In this document: one piece after another, positions 50,717 through 60,213 of the stretch | Numbering within the stretch: position 1 is the first letter of the stretch | How the letters are laid out: the number at the start of each line of letters is the position of its first letter | Program-made: the position numbers and the translations under genes | Notes under the pieces: model-generated | What the model was told of the DNA's origin: nothing | Database searches by the model: none | The model's input: only the letters and a program-made list of their open reading frames with translations | NCBI RefSeq assembly: GCF_907164555.1 | Contig: NZ_CAJQZC010000013.1 | Span: 62,001-126,000, forward strand | Direction of reading: 5' to 3' | Length of the DNA stretch: 64,000 nucleotides | DNA from: Paraburkholderia saeva | Lineage (GTDB): Bacteria; Pseudomonadota; Gammaproteobacteria; Burkholderiales; Burkholderiaceae

Positions 50717-53340
50717 CCGTCAATCCCGTGGAGTTTCTTTGTGGCGCGCCTGGGGCGCGGTTTTCCCATCAGTACAGGTTGAAATACCACAGCGCCGACA
50801 AGCGTGCAGAAGAGCGACAGAGCGAGCAGTTTTCCCATGCTCGACGTGCCCGGATGATGCGACAGCCAGAGGCTCCCGAACGCCGTCGCCGTGGTCGCGG
50901 CGCTGAACATCACGGCGTGCGTCAGGCTCGATTGCAGGAGCCCGGTCTGGCCGTTTCGCCAGGCCATCACGAAGTAGATCTTGAACGCGACACCCACGCC
51001 CAGCATCAGCGGCAGCGCGATGATATTCGCGAAGTTGAGCGGCATGTTGAACACGACGCACAGTTCGAGCGTGACCACCGCCGAAACGAGCAGCGGAATC
51101 ATCGTGCGCAGCACGTCGCCAAAACGGCGCAGCGTGATCCAGAGCAGGATCGTGATCGACAGCACGGCCCAGCCGGCGGCCTGCAGGAACGCCTTGATGA
51201 TCGTGTCGGCGGAATGCAGGATGGAGATCGGGCCGCCAATCGCGCCGGGTTCGGCCTTTTTGACGGCGTGCGCGAAGCGGGCCAGCGTCACGTCGTCGCC
51301 GGGATCGGCGCCGGGCGCCACCTTCGGCGAAATGTCGACGAGCGCGTGGCCGTCGGCCGATAGCCAGTTCCGCGCAATCTGCGGCGGCACGGTTTCACGC
51401 GTGACCGGCGTGGGCTGCAGCAAGGCCGTCAGCTGGCCGAGCGCGATCTTCAGCGGCGCGGACATTGCGCGTTCGGCACGATCACGCGTCGCGGCATCGG
51501 CGGTGGCGAGCTTCGTCAGCGTGACCGACAGATGCTGCGCTTCGGCGGCGCCCGGACCCGGATGGTCTTCGGCGGCGAGCGCGAGCTGACTGGCGGTGCG
51601 CTTGAGCGCAGCGACGCGGTTCGCATCCGTCGAAGGCGGCGCGGGCGTTTGCGTGAGCGCGGGCAGCAGTTGCTGCGCGGCGCTTGCGATCGCTTCGAGT
51701 TTCTGCGGCTGGTCGGCGGGGACGAAGGTGTCGAGCGTCGTCACGCGGCCGACTTCCGGCAAGGCCGACAGTTTCGTCGCCATCGTGTCCGCTGCCGCGA
51801 GCGACGGCGCAAGCACATGCACGTTGTTGACCGACGCTTCGGGCGCGTCCTGCAGCGAGAGCAGTGTCGCCATCGATTCCGTGTGCGGGTCCTTCAGATG
51901 CAGCGGATTGAAGTCGAAGCGCAGGTGCAGGAGCAACGGTAACGCGCCGACGATGACGATCAGCGTCCCGATCAGGACGGGCTTGCGGTTGCGGTCGAGA
52001 AAATCGTCGACCGGCGCAAGTTGCCGGAATCCGGGCGACACGGGTTCGCCGAGCGGCGCGAACACCTTGAGGAGTGCCGGCAGCAGCGTCATGTTCGTGA
52101 AATACGCGACGAACATGCCGACGCCCGCGATTTTCCCGAGTTCCGACACGCCGCGATAGGCCGTCGGCAGGAACGAGAAGAAGCTCTCGGCGACGGCCAC
52201 GGCGGCGAGCGTGAGAGGCACGCCGATGCTGTGCGCCGTGTTCAGGAGCGCAGCGGGCAGGCGGTCATCGCGGTGACGCTCCTCGCGGTACTTCACACCG
52301 AACTGCACGCCGAAGTCGACCCCCAGCCCGACGAACAGCACCATGAACGCGACCGAGATCATGTTGAGCGCGTCGACCATCATCAGGCCGAGCGCGGCCG
52401 TAATTGCGAGGCCGACGAAGAGCGTGATGAAGACGGCCACGATCAGCCGTTTCGAGCGCAACGCGAGCCAGAGAATCACCAGCACGACGATCACGCTGCC
52501 GATGCCGTTCACGACGGCGCCGTCCTGCACCGACGCAAATTCTTCGTCCGCGAGCGGCTGTTCGCCGGTGAGACGGACGGTGGCGCCGTACTGCGTGTCC
52601 AGATGCAGCGAGGCGGCAGTCGCGCGGATCTCCGCGGAGGCGCGCGCGCCGGGTTCCAGCGCGCCGAAATCGACAACCGGCTGCACCGTGACGAAGGCGC
52701 GCGCAGGTTCTTTGGCCGCGTCCTTGTCCACCAGCCCGCGCCACGAGAACACCGACGGCTGGCCGGCGAGGACGCCATCGAGCACGGTTGCGCTCTGCGA
52801 GAGCAGATGGCTCATGTCGCCGAGCTTGACCTGGCCGATCTGCAGCGGCAGCAGCAGGCTCGTGGTCAGCACGCCGGCGAGGCCCGTCAGGCCTGGATCG
52901 TGGGCGAGCGAATTGATGAGCGGACGCGCCTTCGCGAGCTGCGTGGTGGTCGACTGAACCTCGCTCAACGGCAGGAACAGCAGCCCGTTGTGCTCGAAGA
53001 ACGGCCCGGCCGCCGGCTGCGACACCGCGACGAATTCCTTCGACTGCTTCTGCAGCGCGGCGGTGAGATCGCGCGCGGCGGCATCGGCGAATTCCGGCGC
53101 GCGGGCTTCGACCACGACGAGAACGGTCTGTCCGCGGTCAGGGAAGGCCGCATCCATCGCGTTTTCGAGGCCGGACCATTGCGTGTCGGTTTCGACCAGA
53201 CGGCTGATGTCCGTATTGATCTTGAAGTGATGCGCGACGTAGATGCCGCTTGCGATGGCGAGCAGGATCGAGAGTGCGATGACCGGCAGGGCATAGCGCA
53301 CCGACCACGCAACGAGGCGGACGATGGATAACTTCAGCAT
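50713..53340 (-). CDS. hpnN: Hopanoid transporter HpnN (RND/MMPL family)
   Basis: An 875-residue RND-superfamily protein with 12 membrane helices in two halves, each with a large periplasmic loop (about 35-240 and 460-700). HpnN moves hopanoids from the inner to the outer membrane. ATG 53340 (MLKLSIVRLVAW) fits the first helix; an upstream frame adds 17 unlikely residues. First gene of hpnN-mlaA, divergent from the MlaC-like gene. Confidence 0.92.
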   Translation of the reverse strand: MLKLSIVRLVAWSVRYALPVIALSILLAIASGIYVAHHFKINTDISRLVETDTQWSGLENAMDAAFPDRGQTVLVVVEARAPEFADAAARDLTAALQKQSKEFVAVSQPAAGPFFEHNGLLFLPLSEVQSTTTQLAKARPLINSLAHDPGLTGLAGVLTTSLLLPLQIGQVKLGDMSHLLSQSATVLDGVLAGQPSVFSWRGLVDKDAAKEPARAFVTVQPVVDFGALEPGARASAEIRATAASLHLDTQYGATVRLTGEQPLADEEFASVQDGAVVNGIGSVIVVLVILWLALRSKRLIVAVFITLFVGLAITAALGLMMVDALNMISVAFMVLFVGLGVDFGVQFGVKYREERHRDDRLPAALLNTAHSIGVPLTLAAVAVAESFFSFLPTAYRGVSELGKIAGVGMFVAYFTNMTLLPALLKVFAPLGEPVSPGFRQLAPVDDFLDRNRKPVLIGTLIVIVGALPLLLHLRFDFNPLHLKDPHTESMATLLSLQDAPEASVNNVHVLAPSLAAADTMATKLSALPEVGRVTTLDTFVPADQPQKLEAIASAAQQLLPALTQTPAPPSTDANRVAALKRTASQLALAAEDHPGPGAAEAQHLSVTLTKLATADAATRDRAERAMSAPLKIALGQLTALLQPTPVTRETVPPQIARNWLSADGHALVDISPKVAPGADPGDDVTLARFAHAVKKAEPGAIGGPISILHSADTIIKAFLQAAGWAVLSITILLWITLRRFGDVLRTMIPLLVSAVVTLELCVVFNMPLNFANIIALPLMLGVGVAFKIYFVMAWRNGQTGLLQSSLTHAVMFSAATTATAFGSLWLSHHPGTSSMGKLLALSLFCTLVGAVVFQPVLMGKPRPRRATKKLHGIDG

Positions 53341-53521
53341 ACAGGTGGGAGAGCCCCTGTCGTTAATGGCGTATTCGGCGGAAGGGCACAAGTATACCGA
53401 CGCAGCGGCCTAACGCGTGCCAATGAAGTCAGGACTGCACAGGCAAAATCGGTATACTGACCCTCAAAGGTGCCTCGCCGTGGGTTCAACGGATCATTTT
53501 CTCCAGCGTCCTGAACATCGT

Positions 53522-54127
53522 ATGAAACGTCATCTGTCTGCATTTATCATGGCCGCTGTGATGTCCACGTCCGCCTTCGCACAAAGCGCGCCTGACGCGG
53601 TCGTGAAGGCTGCCGTCGAAGGCACGGTCAACGCGATGAAGGCCGATCCGCAGGCGCGTGGCGGCGACATGGGCAAGATTACCCAGGTCGTCGAGACGCA
53701 CTTCGTGCCTTCCACGAACTTCCAGCGCACGACCCGCATCGCCGTCGGCAAGGCGTGGACAACCGCAACGCCCGAACAGCAGAAGCAGCTGTACGAGCAG
53801 TTCCAGAAACTGCTGGTGGGCACCTATGCGGCCTCGCTGTCGCAGTTGCGTGACCAGGACGTCAAGTTCAACTTCCTGCCGTCCACCGCCGCCGCAGGCG
53901 ACAAGGACGCCGTCGTGCAGTCGCACGTCATCAGCAACGGCGGCGACGATGCCGTCGGCTACCGGCTGGAACGGACCCCCAGCGGATGGAAGATCTACGA
54001 CATCAACATGATGGGCGCCTGGCTGATCCAGGTGTACCAGACGCAGTTCGCCGATCAGCTCGCCAAAGGCGGCATCGACGGGCTCATCAAGTTCATGGTC
54101 GCGCACAATGCACGTGGCGCGGGCTGA
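53522..54127 (+). CDS. hpnM: MlaC/Ttg2D-like periplasmic protein (HpnM)
   Basis: A 201-residue protein with a Sec signal peptide (cleavage after AFA) and an MlaC fold (VVETHFVPSTNFQRTTRIAVGKAW, then FQKLLVGTYAASLSQLRD and RTPSGWKIYDINMMGAWLI). It carries lipids across the periplasm. It diverges from hpnN-mlaA and is followed by a terminator, so it is a single-gene unit within the hopanoid locus. Confidence 0.87.
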   Translation: MKRHLSAFIMAAVMSTSAFAQSAPDAVVKAAVEGTVNAMKADPQARGGDMGKITQVVETHFVPSTNFQRTTRIAVGKAWTTATPEQQKQLYEQFQKLLVGTYAASLSQLRDQDVKFNFLPSTAAAGDKDAVVQSHVISNGGDDAVGYRLERTPSGWKIYDINMMGAWLIQVYQTQFADQLAKGGIDGLIKFMVAHNARGAG

Positions 54128-54165
54128 TCCGGGCCGGCGCCTGTCTCCAGATTTCTCCAGATGTA

Positions 54166-54201
54166 AAAAGAGCGCAACGGGTTAAACCGTTGCGCTCTTT
54201 T
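54166..54201. terminator. Bidirectional terminator between hpnM and hpnH
   Basis: AAAAGAGCGCAACGG, a 6-base loop, then the exact complement ending in TTTT on both strands: a classic rho-independent terminator for two convergent genes. Confidence 0.9.
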
Positions 54202-54235
54202 CATTTCAGTTCAGGCGGGAGACCCCGCGCGACGT

Positions 54236-55390
54236 TCAGGCTGCCGTCGCGGCGCGCTCCACCTTCTTGCCCTTGCCCGCACGGCCGATCTCTTCCAGCT
54301 TGATCTCGACGTGACGCGAGAACACGAATTCGGCCGGACGCTGCTTGTCCAGAGGAATGTCCTTCGCGAACGCGCCGGTCGTCTTCGGGCCGGAAATCGC
54401 GACCTTCAGTGCCTTCAGCGGATGCGTGACGGTATCCATCACCGCCGTGGCTTCGAAGCCGCAGTGAACCATGCAGTCGGCGCACTTTTCGTAGTTGCCG
54501 GTGCCGTAGTTTTCCCACTGCGTGGTGTCCATCAGTTCCTTGAAGGTCTTCACGTAACCTTCGCCGACCAGATAACACGGCTTCTGCCAGCCGAACACCG
54601 TGCGCGCCGGGTTGCCCCACGGCGTGCATTCGTACGTCTGATTGCCGGCCAGGAAGTCGAGGAACATGCTCGACTGGCTGAACGACCAGTTCTTGCCGTT
54701 GTTGCCGCGCTTGAAGATTTCGCGGAACAGGTGCTTGGTCTTGTCGCGATTCAGGAAGTGCTGCTGGTCCGGCGCGCGTTCATACGCGTAACCCGGCGAC
54801 ACCGTGATGCCGTCGACGCCCATCGGGCCAAGCGTATCGAAGAACGCAGCGACGCGTTCCGGCACGGCGTCGTTGAACAGCGTGCAGTTGATGTTGACGC
54901 GGAAACCACGGCGCTTCGCTTCCTTGATCGCAGCGACGGCCTTTTCGTACACGCCATCCTGCGAAACGGAATGGTCGTGCGCTTCCTTGTCGCCGTCGAG
55001 GTGGACCGACCAGACGAAGTACGGATTCGGCTCGTAATCGTCCATCTTCTTTTCCATCAGGAGCGCGTTCGTGCACAGGTACACGAACTTCTTGCGCGCC
55101 ATGATGCCCTTGACGATCTGCGGCATTTCCTTGTGCAGCAGCGGCTCGCCGCCTGCAATGGAAACCACCGGCGCGCCACATTCATCGACGGCGCCAAGGC
55201 ATTCCTCGAGCGAAAGACGCTGGTTCAGGATGGGGTCCGGATAATCGATCTTGCCGCAGCCATTACACGCGAGATTGCAGCGGAACAGCGGTTCCAGCAT
55301 CAGCGCGAGCGGGTAGCGTTTGTTGCCAGAAAGATGCTGACGCATGATGTATGCGCCGACCCGGAATTTTTGCAGAAACGGAATAGACAA
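54236..55390 (-). CDS. hpnH: Hopanoid radical SAM protein HpnH
   Basis: A 384-residue radical SAM enzyme with the CxxxCxxC cluster motif in FRCNLACNGCGKIDYP and a C-terminal SPASM-like cysteine set (CTPWGNP, CADCMVHCGFE). HpnH joins a 5'-deoxyadenosyl group to diploptene, making adenosylhopane, the first side-chain step. It lies 10 bases after ispH in one transcript. Confidence 0.95.
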   Translation of the reverse strand: MSIPFLQKFRVGAYIMRQHLSGNKRYPLALMLEPLFRCNLACNGCGKIDYPDPILNQRLSLEECLGAVDECGAPVVSIAGGEPLLHKEMPQIVKGIMARKKFVYLCTNALLMEKKMDDYEPNPYFVWSVHLDGDKEAHDHSVSQDGVYEKAVAAIKEAKRRGFRVNINCTLFNDAVPERVAAFFDTLGPMGVDGITVSPGYAYERAPDQQHFLNRDKTKHLFREIFKRGNNGKNWSFSQSSMFLDFLAGNQTYECTPWGNPARTVFGWQKPCYLVGEGYVKTFKELMDTTQWENYGTGNYEKCADCMVHCGFEATAVMDTVTHPLKALKVAISGPKTTGAFAKDIPLDKQRPAEFVFSRHVEIKLEEIGRAGKGKKVERAATAA

Positions 55391-55400
55391 AACGTCCTCC

Positions 55401-56345
55401 TTAAACTTCGCGTGCAGCGAGTGGTTGCATCAGCTTTGACGGCAACTTGAATTCGACTTTTTCTTCCCGGCCCGCCATCGTCGTGACTTCGACGGACCCC
55501 AATGCGCGCAGCGCATCGATCACGTTTTCAACCATTTCTTCCGGCGCGGAAGCGCCCGCCGTGATGCCGACGGTCTGCGCATTCGCAAACCACTCCGGCC
55601 GCACTTCGGAACCATCGGCGACGAGGTAGCTCGGCACGTTGGTTTCGCTGCCGATCTCGCGCAGACGGTTCGAGTTCGAACTGTTCGTCGCACCGACGAC
55701 CAGCAGCACATCGACCTGCGTGCACAGATCGCGTACTGCGGCCTGGCGGTTTTGCGTCGCGTAACAGATGTCGCGCGTATCCGGGCCGACGATGTCGCTG
55801 AAACGGCGCAACAGCGCATCGATGATGCCGCGCGTGTCGTCGACCGAAAGCGTGGTCTGCGTGACGTACGCGAGCGGCGTGTCGAGCGGCAGGTCGAGCG
55901 TGGCGACTTCGGCTTCGCTCTGGACCAGCAGCACCTTGCCGGGAATCTGCCCGATCGTCCCTTCGACTTCCGGGTGTCCAGCATGCCCGATCAAAATCAG
56001 CGTGCGGCCCGCGCCGACGTATTGACGGCCCTGAACGTGCACTTTCGTGACAAGCGGGCAGGTCGCGTCGAGCACGTCGAGGCCGCGTTGCTCCGCATCA
56101 CGCTCGACGGTCTGGGCGACACCGTGTGCGCTGAAAATCGCCACGGCGCCGTGCGGCACTTCGTCGAGTTCTTCGACGAAACGGGCACCTTTCTGGCGCA
56201 GGTTATCCACCACGTGACGGTTATGGACAATTTCGTGGCGCACATAAACGGGCGCCCCGTGTTGTTGCAAAGCGCGATCGACAATCTCAATCGCGCGAAC
56301 AACACCCGCACAAAAGCCGCGGGGTTGAGCAAGGATGACTCGCAT
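55401..56345 (-). CDS. ispH: 4-hydroxy-3-methylbut-2-enyl diphosphate reductase
   Basis: A 314-residue IspH/LytB protein with the three cluster cysteines in PRGFCAGVVRAI, DATCPLVTKVH and SNSNRL-preceding CTQVDVLLVVGATNSSNS; the TNSSNS motif binds the diphosphate. Last step of the MEP pathway, giving IPP and DMAPP. Its linkage to hpnH suggests a copy dedicated to hopanoid supply; another ispH would be expected on chromosome 1. Confidence 0.95.
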   Translation of the reverse strand: MRVILAQPRGFCAGVVRAIEIVDRALQQHGAPVYVRHEIVHNRHVVDNLRQKGARFVEELDEVPHGAVAIFSAHGVAQTVERDAEQRGLDVLDATCPLVTKVHVQGRQYVGAGRTLILIGHAGHPEVEGTIGQIPGKVLLVQSEAEVATLDLPLDTPLAYVTQTTLSVDDTRGIIDALLRRFSDIVGPDTRDICYATQNRQAAVRDLCTQVDVLLVVGATNSSNSNRLREIGSETNVPSYLVADGSEVRPEWFANAQTVGITAGASAPEEMVENVIDALRALGSVEVTTMAGREEKVEFKLPSKLMQPLAAREV

Positions 56346-56790
56346 AGGCTGGCGAACTCCGACTGACGCGGGTTTCGAAGAAGTCGGTAAAAACGACCTT
56401 ATCGCCGCGACATCATATTAGATGGTGTATTTGGTCCGACAAAAGCCGGCACACCGAAAACCAAACGCGCATTCTAACGCTATCGAGCAAGACGTGCTTT
56501 CCAGGACATATCCGATACCACAAACGCTACGGCAATAATGACTCGCTGCACGGCCGGCGCGGAACCCTTAAACTATCGGGCCTTGCGGTACCCGCTCCTC
56601 ACGGCTCCATTTGCCGGGGCATGTTGCTCGAGCGGCCGCGTCACTGTCCGGATCACCGGATGCATTTCAAGGCGCGCGGGATGAAGACCGATTGCCCCGG
56701 ATTTGTGCGCGTTTGTATCGTACGCGCACTGCCGTGCCGGGCGTAGCGGTTGGCCGTTTCCGTGCGAGACCTGTCGGTTGAGGGCAACGC
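56346..56790. other. Divergent gap ispH / hpnB
   Basis: 445 bases; no gene seen. It should carry the promoters of ispH-hpnH and hpnB. No operator could be recognised. Confidence 0.4.
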
Positions 56791-57969
56791 ATGATCCTGA
56801 TTCTGTTTGCACTTTCCTGTCTTTCCCTGTTGATCTGGGGGGTGCTGCTGCTCGCGCGCGGCGGGTTCTGGCGCACGCGTCCCGCTGCGCCGCTGGCCGC
56901 GAAACCACGCGGCAGCGAAGGCTGGCCCGCCGTCGCTGCGGTTGTGCCGGCCCGCAACGAGGCGGACGTGATCGCGCGAGCAGTCGCTTCGCTGCTGGGA
57001 CAGGATTACGCGGGCGCGTTTCACGTGATCGTCGTCGACGACCACAGCACCGACGGCACCGCCGATGCCGCCCGCGCAGCCGCGCTCCAGCTGCAATGTG
57101 CCGACCGGCTGACCGTCCTTGGCGCAAAACCGCTTCCGCCGGGCTGGTCGGGCAAGGTGTGGGCGCAGTCGCAAGGCATCGAGGCCGTCAAGACGCTCGG
57201 CTTTCCCGCCGACTTCCTGCTGCTCACCGACGCCGACATCGGCCATCCGCCCGAGGCCGTGACGCAGCTCGTCGTGCGCGCCGAGGAAGAAAAGCGCGAT
57301 CTCGTCTCGCTGATGGTCCGTCTGCGCTGCGATTCCTTCTGGGAAAAGGCGCTGATTCCGGCGTTCGTCTTCTTTTTCGCGAAGCTCTACCCGTTCGCGT
57401 GGGTCAACAATCCGCGCCACAAGACGGCGGCGGCGGCCGGCGGCTGCATGCTCGTGCGCCGCACCGCGCTCGAGGAAGCGGGCGGCATCGAATCGATCCG
57501 CGCCGAACTGATCGACGATTGCAGCCTTGCGGCGCGTATCAAGCATCGCGGCGAAGGCCGCCATCCGATCCGGCTGGACGTCGCGGCCCGCAGTATTTCA
57601 TTGCGACCATACGACAGCTGGAAGGACATCTGGAACATGATCGCGCGCACGGCATTCACGCAGTTGCGCTACAACGGCTGGCTGCTCGCCGGGACGCTCG
57701 CGGGCATGACGATCATCTATCTGGTTCCGCCCGTCGTGGCGCTCGTGCTCGGCCCGCTCGGCTGGCCGGCATGGCTCGCCTGGGCGCTGATGTGCTGCGC
57801 GTACGCGCCGATGCTCCAGTATTACGGTCGCTCGCCGCTGTGGGCGCCGTTCCTGCCGCTCGTTGCGCTGTTCTATGTCGGCGCGACGTTCGCTTCGGCA
57901 GTGCGCTACTGGCGCGGCAAGGGCGGTCAGTGGAAGGCGCGCGTTCAGGCGCCGGTGCAGGAGCGTTAA
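56791..57969 (+). CDS. hpnB: Hopene-associated glycosyltransferase HpnB
   Basis: A 392-residue GT2-type glycosyltransferase with an N-terminal membrane helix, AVVPARNEADVIARAV, the DDHSTDG and TDADIGHPP (DxD) motifs, RAELIDDCSLAARIK, and two or three C-terminal helices. HpnB belongs to hopanoid loci and its acceptor is probably a hopanoid head group. ATG 56791 follows GAGGGC. Confidence 0.9.
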   Translation: MILILFALSCLSLLIWGVLLLARGGFWRTRPAAPLAAKPRGSEGWPAVAAVVPARNEADVIARAVASLLGQDYAGAFHVIVVDDHSTDGTADAARAAALQLQCADRLTVLGAKPLPPGWSGKVWAQSQGIEAVKTLGFPADFLLLTDADIGHPPEAVTQLVVRAEEEKRDLVSLMVRLRCDSFWEKALIPAFVFFFAKLYPFAWVNNPRHKTAAAAGGCMLVRRTALEEAGGIESIRAELIDDCSLAARIKHRGEGRHPIRLDVAARSISLRPYDSWKDIWNMIARTAFTQLRYNGWLLAGTLAGMTIIYLVPPVVALVLGPLGWPAWLAWALMCCAYAPMLQYYGRSPLWAPFLPLVALFYVGATFASAVRYWRGKGGQWKARVQAPVQER

Positions 57970-58016
57970 AGCGTCAAGGCCGGGGATTTCACGGGCGGCG
58001 CGCCATGCGCTGCCTT

Positions 58017-58523
58017 TCAGCGCTGCGTCAGCATCGCGTACATCTGAACGACCATTTCCGGCGAGAACGTGAACGGCACCCAGCCGTGGCCGGTGTGACG
58101 CAGCACCAGCAGCCGGTCGCCGTTTGACTGCTTCTGCGCGGCCATCACCGGATTCTTTGTCGATACGAAACGCCAGCCGGTCGGCAGGCCGCCTGGCGGC
58201 TCGGGCGTCATCGATGCGCGCGCGTTCGCCAGTTCCTCGATCAGTTGACCGACCTGCTCGGGATGCAGCGAGACGGTCTGGCCGCCGATCGTCATCGTGA
58301 TTTCGTTCTGCGCCGGACGGGCGATGCTGAGCGTCGGTTTTTCGTCTGCAACGGGCGCGGCCGGTTCAGCGGCTTCGGCCGGCACGGCGACATTCGCCTC
58401 TGCCTCCGACGCTGCTTCTGCCGCGGGCGTGGACGTGGCCTTCGGTGCGAGCGCGACCTGGATGAGCTGATTGAGCTGATCGACGCTCAATTCAAGCGCG
58501 CCAATCTGTTCTTGAAGATTCAT
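58017..58523 (-). CDS. Unknown protein between hpnB and hpnA
   Basis: A 168-residue soluble protein: N-terminal helix (LQEQIGALELSVDQLNQLIQ), an Ala/Glu/Pro-rich linker (about 30-65), and a compact C-terminal domain (ITMTIGGQTVSLHPEQVGQLIEELANAR, then GWRFVSTKNPVMAAQKQSNG and RLLVLRHTGHGWVPFTFSPEMV). No family recognised. Its position suggests, but does not prove, a link to hopanoid or envelope biology. Confidence 0.7.
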   Translation of the reverse strand: MNLQEQIGALELSVDQLNQLIQVALAPKATSTPAAEAASEAEANVAVPAEAAEPAAPVADEKPTLSIARPAQNEITMTIGGQTVSLHPEQVGQLIEELANARASMTPEPPGGLPTGWRFVSTKNPVMAAQKQSNGDRLLVLRHTGHGWVPFTFSPEMVVQMYAMLTQR

Positions 58524-58637
58524 GCGAGACTTTCTCTGGTAAGACCGGCGATTTTAACCGCTGCGCGCGGCATGGAACGGATGCCGGACGGCCGACGTTG
58601 TAACAAAGTGCATGTGCATGCCGTGCGACGACAGCGC

Positions 58638-59648
58638 TCACGCCTTCAGGTAGCCCGCTTCACGGAACCATTGCAGTGCGTCGGAGAGGCCTTCGCGATA
58701 CGGGCGCGCGCGATAGCCGAGTTCGCGTTCCGCTTTCGCCGAGGTGAAGTACATCTTGTTCTTCGACATCTTCAAGCCGTCGACCGTGACGAACGGCTCG
58801 CGCTTCGTGAACTTCGCGATTGCTTCCGCACCGACCGCGAGCGGATACAGCGGCCAGCGCGGCAGCGCGATCGTGGGCGGTTTGCGGCCGGTCAGATTCG
58901 CGATGTCGGCGAGCATCTGCTGCAGCGGCAGGTTTTCGCCGCCCAGAATGTAGCGCTCGCCGATCTTGCCGCGTTCCAGCGCCAGAAAATGCCCGGCGGC
59001 GACGTCGTCGACGTGCACGAGATTCAGGCCGGTATCCACGAACGCCGGAATCTTGCCGAGCGCTGCTTCGACGATGATGCGCCCGGTTGGCGTCGGCTTG
59101 ACGTCGCGCGGGCCGATCGGCGTCGATGGATTGACGATGACGGCAGGCAGCCTGTCCTGCGCGATCATGCGTTCCACCGCGCGTTCGGCCAGCACCTTGC
59201 TGCGCTTGTACACGCCGATCGCCTTGTCGGGCGTGAGCGGCGAGGTTTCATCGGCGGACTGGCCGGAACTCGTCACTTTCAGCGTGGCCACGCTGCTCGT
59301 GTACACGATCCGCTCGACGCCTTCGGCGAGCGCCGCGCGCATGGTCGCCTCAGTACCTTCGAGGTTCGAGCGCTCGATGTCGAGCGGGTCCGGCGCCCAC
59401 AGGCGATAGTCGGCGGCCACGTGAAAGAGGTAGCGCACGCCGCGCAGCGCCGCACGCATCGAAGCTTCGTCGCGCATGTCGCCCACGACGATTTCGGCGT
59501 CGAGCGCTTCGACATTGCGTCGCGGACTCGTGGCGCGCACGAGCACGCGCACGGCAAAACCCTTCTGCTGCGCAATGCGCGCCACCGCCGATCCGACAAA
59601 GCCGGAGGCGCCAGTGACGAGCAACAGATCGCGATTCTGATCGGTCAT
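58638..59648 (-). CDS. hpnA: Hopanoid-associated sugar epimerase HpnA
   Basis: A 336-residue SDR-extended epimerase/reductase: LLVTGASGFVGSAVARIAQQ binds NAD(P), with the Ser and the YxxxK of GVYKRSKVLAE, and FHVAADYRLWAPDP typical of HpnA. It probably shapes the head group of extended hopanoids. ATG 59648 chosen because the dinucleotide motif should begin near residue 8. Confidence 0.9.
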   Translation of the reverse strand: MTDQNRDLLLVTGASGFVGSAVARIAQQKGFAVRVLVRATSPRRNVEALDAEIVVGDMRDEASMRAALRGVRYLFHVAADYRLWAPDPLDIERSNLEGTEATMRAALAEGVERIVYTSSVATLKVTSSGQSADETSPLTPDKAIGVYKRSKVLAERAVERMIAQDRLPAVIVNPSTPIGPRDVKPTPTGRIIVEAALGKIPAFVDTGLNLVHVDDVAAGHFLALERGKIGERYILGGENLPLQQMLADIANLTGRKPPTIALPRWPLYPLAVGAEAIAKFTKREPFVTVDGLKMSKNKMYFTSAKAERELGYRARPYREGLSDALQWFREAGYLKA

Positions 59649-59851
59649 CCGTTCGATTTCCCTGCATGGCGCGCGGCATTTCGTACGCACAGGGGTGCGA
59701 AAGCGGGCTGCGCCGGTTGAATGGTCGACGGATTGTACGTGGAGCGCGCGAAGCGGTCACCGGCGCGCGTCTGCGATGCGGTTCGAGTCGAGCATCAATC
59801 CGGCGGGGCGACTAGAATGCCGGCTTGAAAAGATAGTCAGGAGAAGCCGGC

Positions 59852-60148
59852 ATGACAGCGCCAGATCTGGATTCACGAATCGAAACGTATTACGTGCGCG
59901 TGCGCGGCATGGTGCAGGGCGTCGGCTTTCGGCATGCGACGGTGCGTCAGGCGCATGCGCTTGGCATCCGGGGCTGGGTCGCGAATCTCGACAATGGATC
60001 GGTGGAAGCCATGCTTCAGGGCTCGGCCAATCAGGTGGACCGGATGCTGTCGTGGCTGCGTCACGGTCCGCCCTCGGCGCGCGTGACCGAGGTCATCGGC
60101 GAAGAGCGGGCGACGGAAAAACGCTACGAGCGCTTCGAGCAGCACTAA
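59852..60148 (+). CDS. acyP: Acylphosphatase
   Basis: A 98-residue acylphosphatase with the signature VRGMVQGVGFRHATVRQA (catalytic Arg) and GWVANLDNGSVEAMLQG (catalytic Asn). It hydrolyses acyl phosphates such as 1,3-bisphosphoglycerate. It diverges from hpnA. Confidence 0.92.
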   Translation: MTAPDLDSRIETYYVRVRGMVQGVGFRHATVRQAHALGIRGWVANLDNGSVEAMLQGSANQVDRMLSWLRHGPPSARVTEVIGEERATEKRYERFEQH

Positions 60149-60213
60149 ATGCGCGCGCGAGCCATTCGGTATGGCGCGCACGCTGGGCGCCACGCCTGAC
60201 ACCCACGCTAGAT

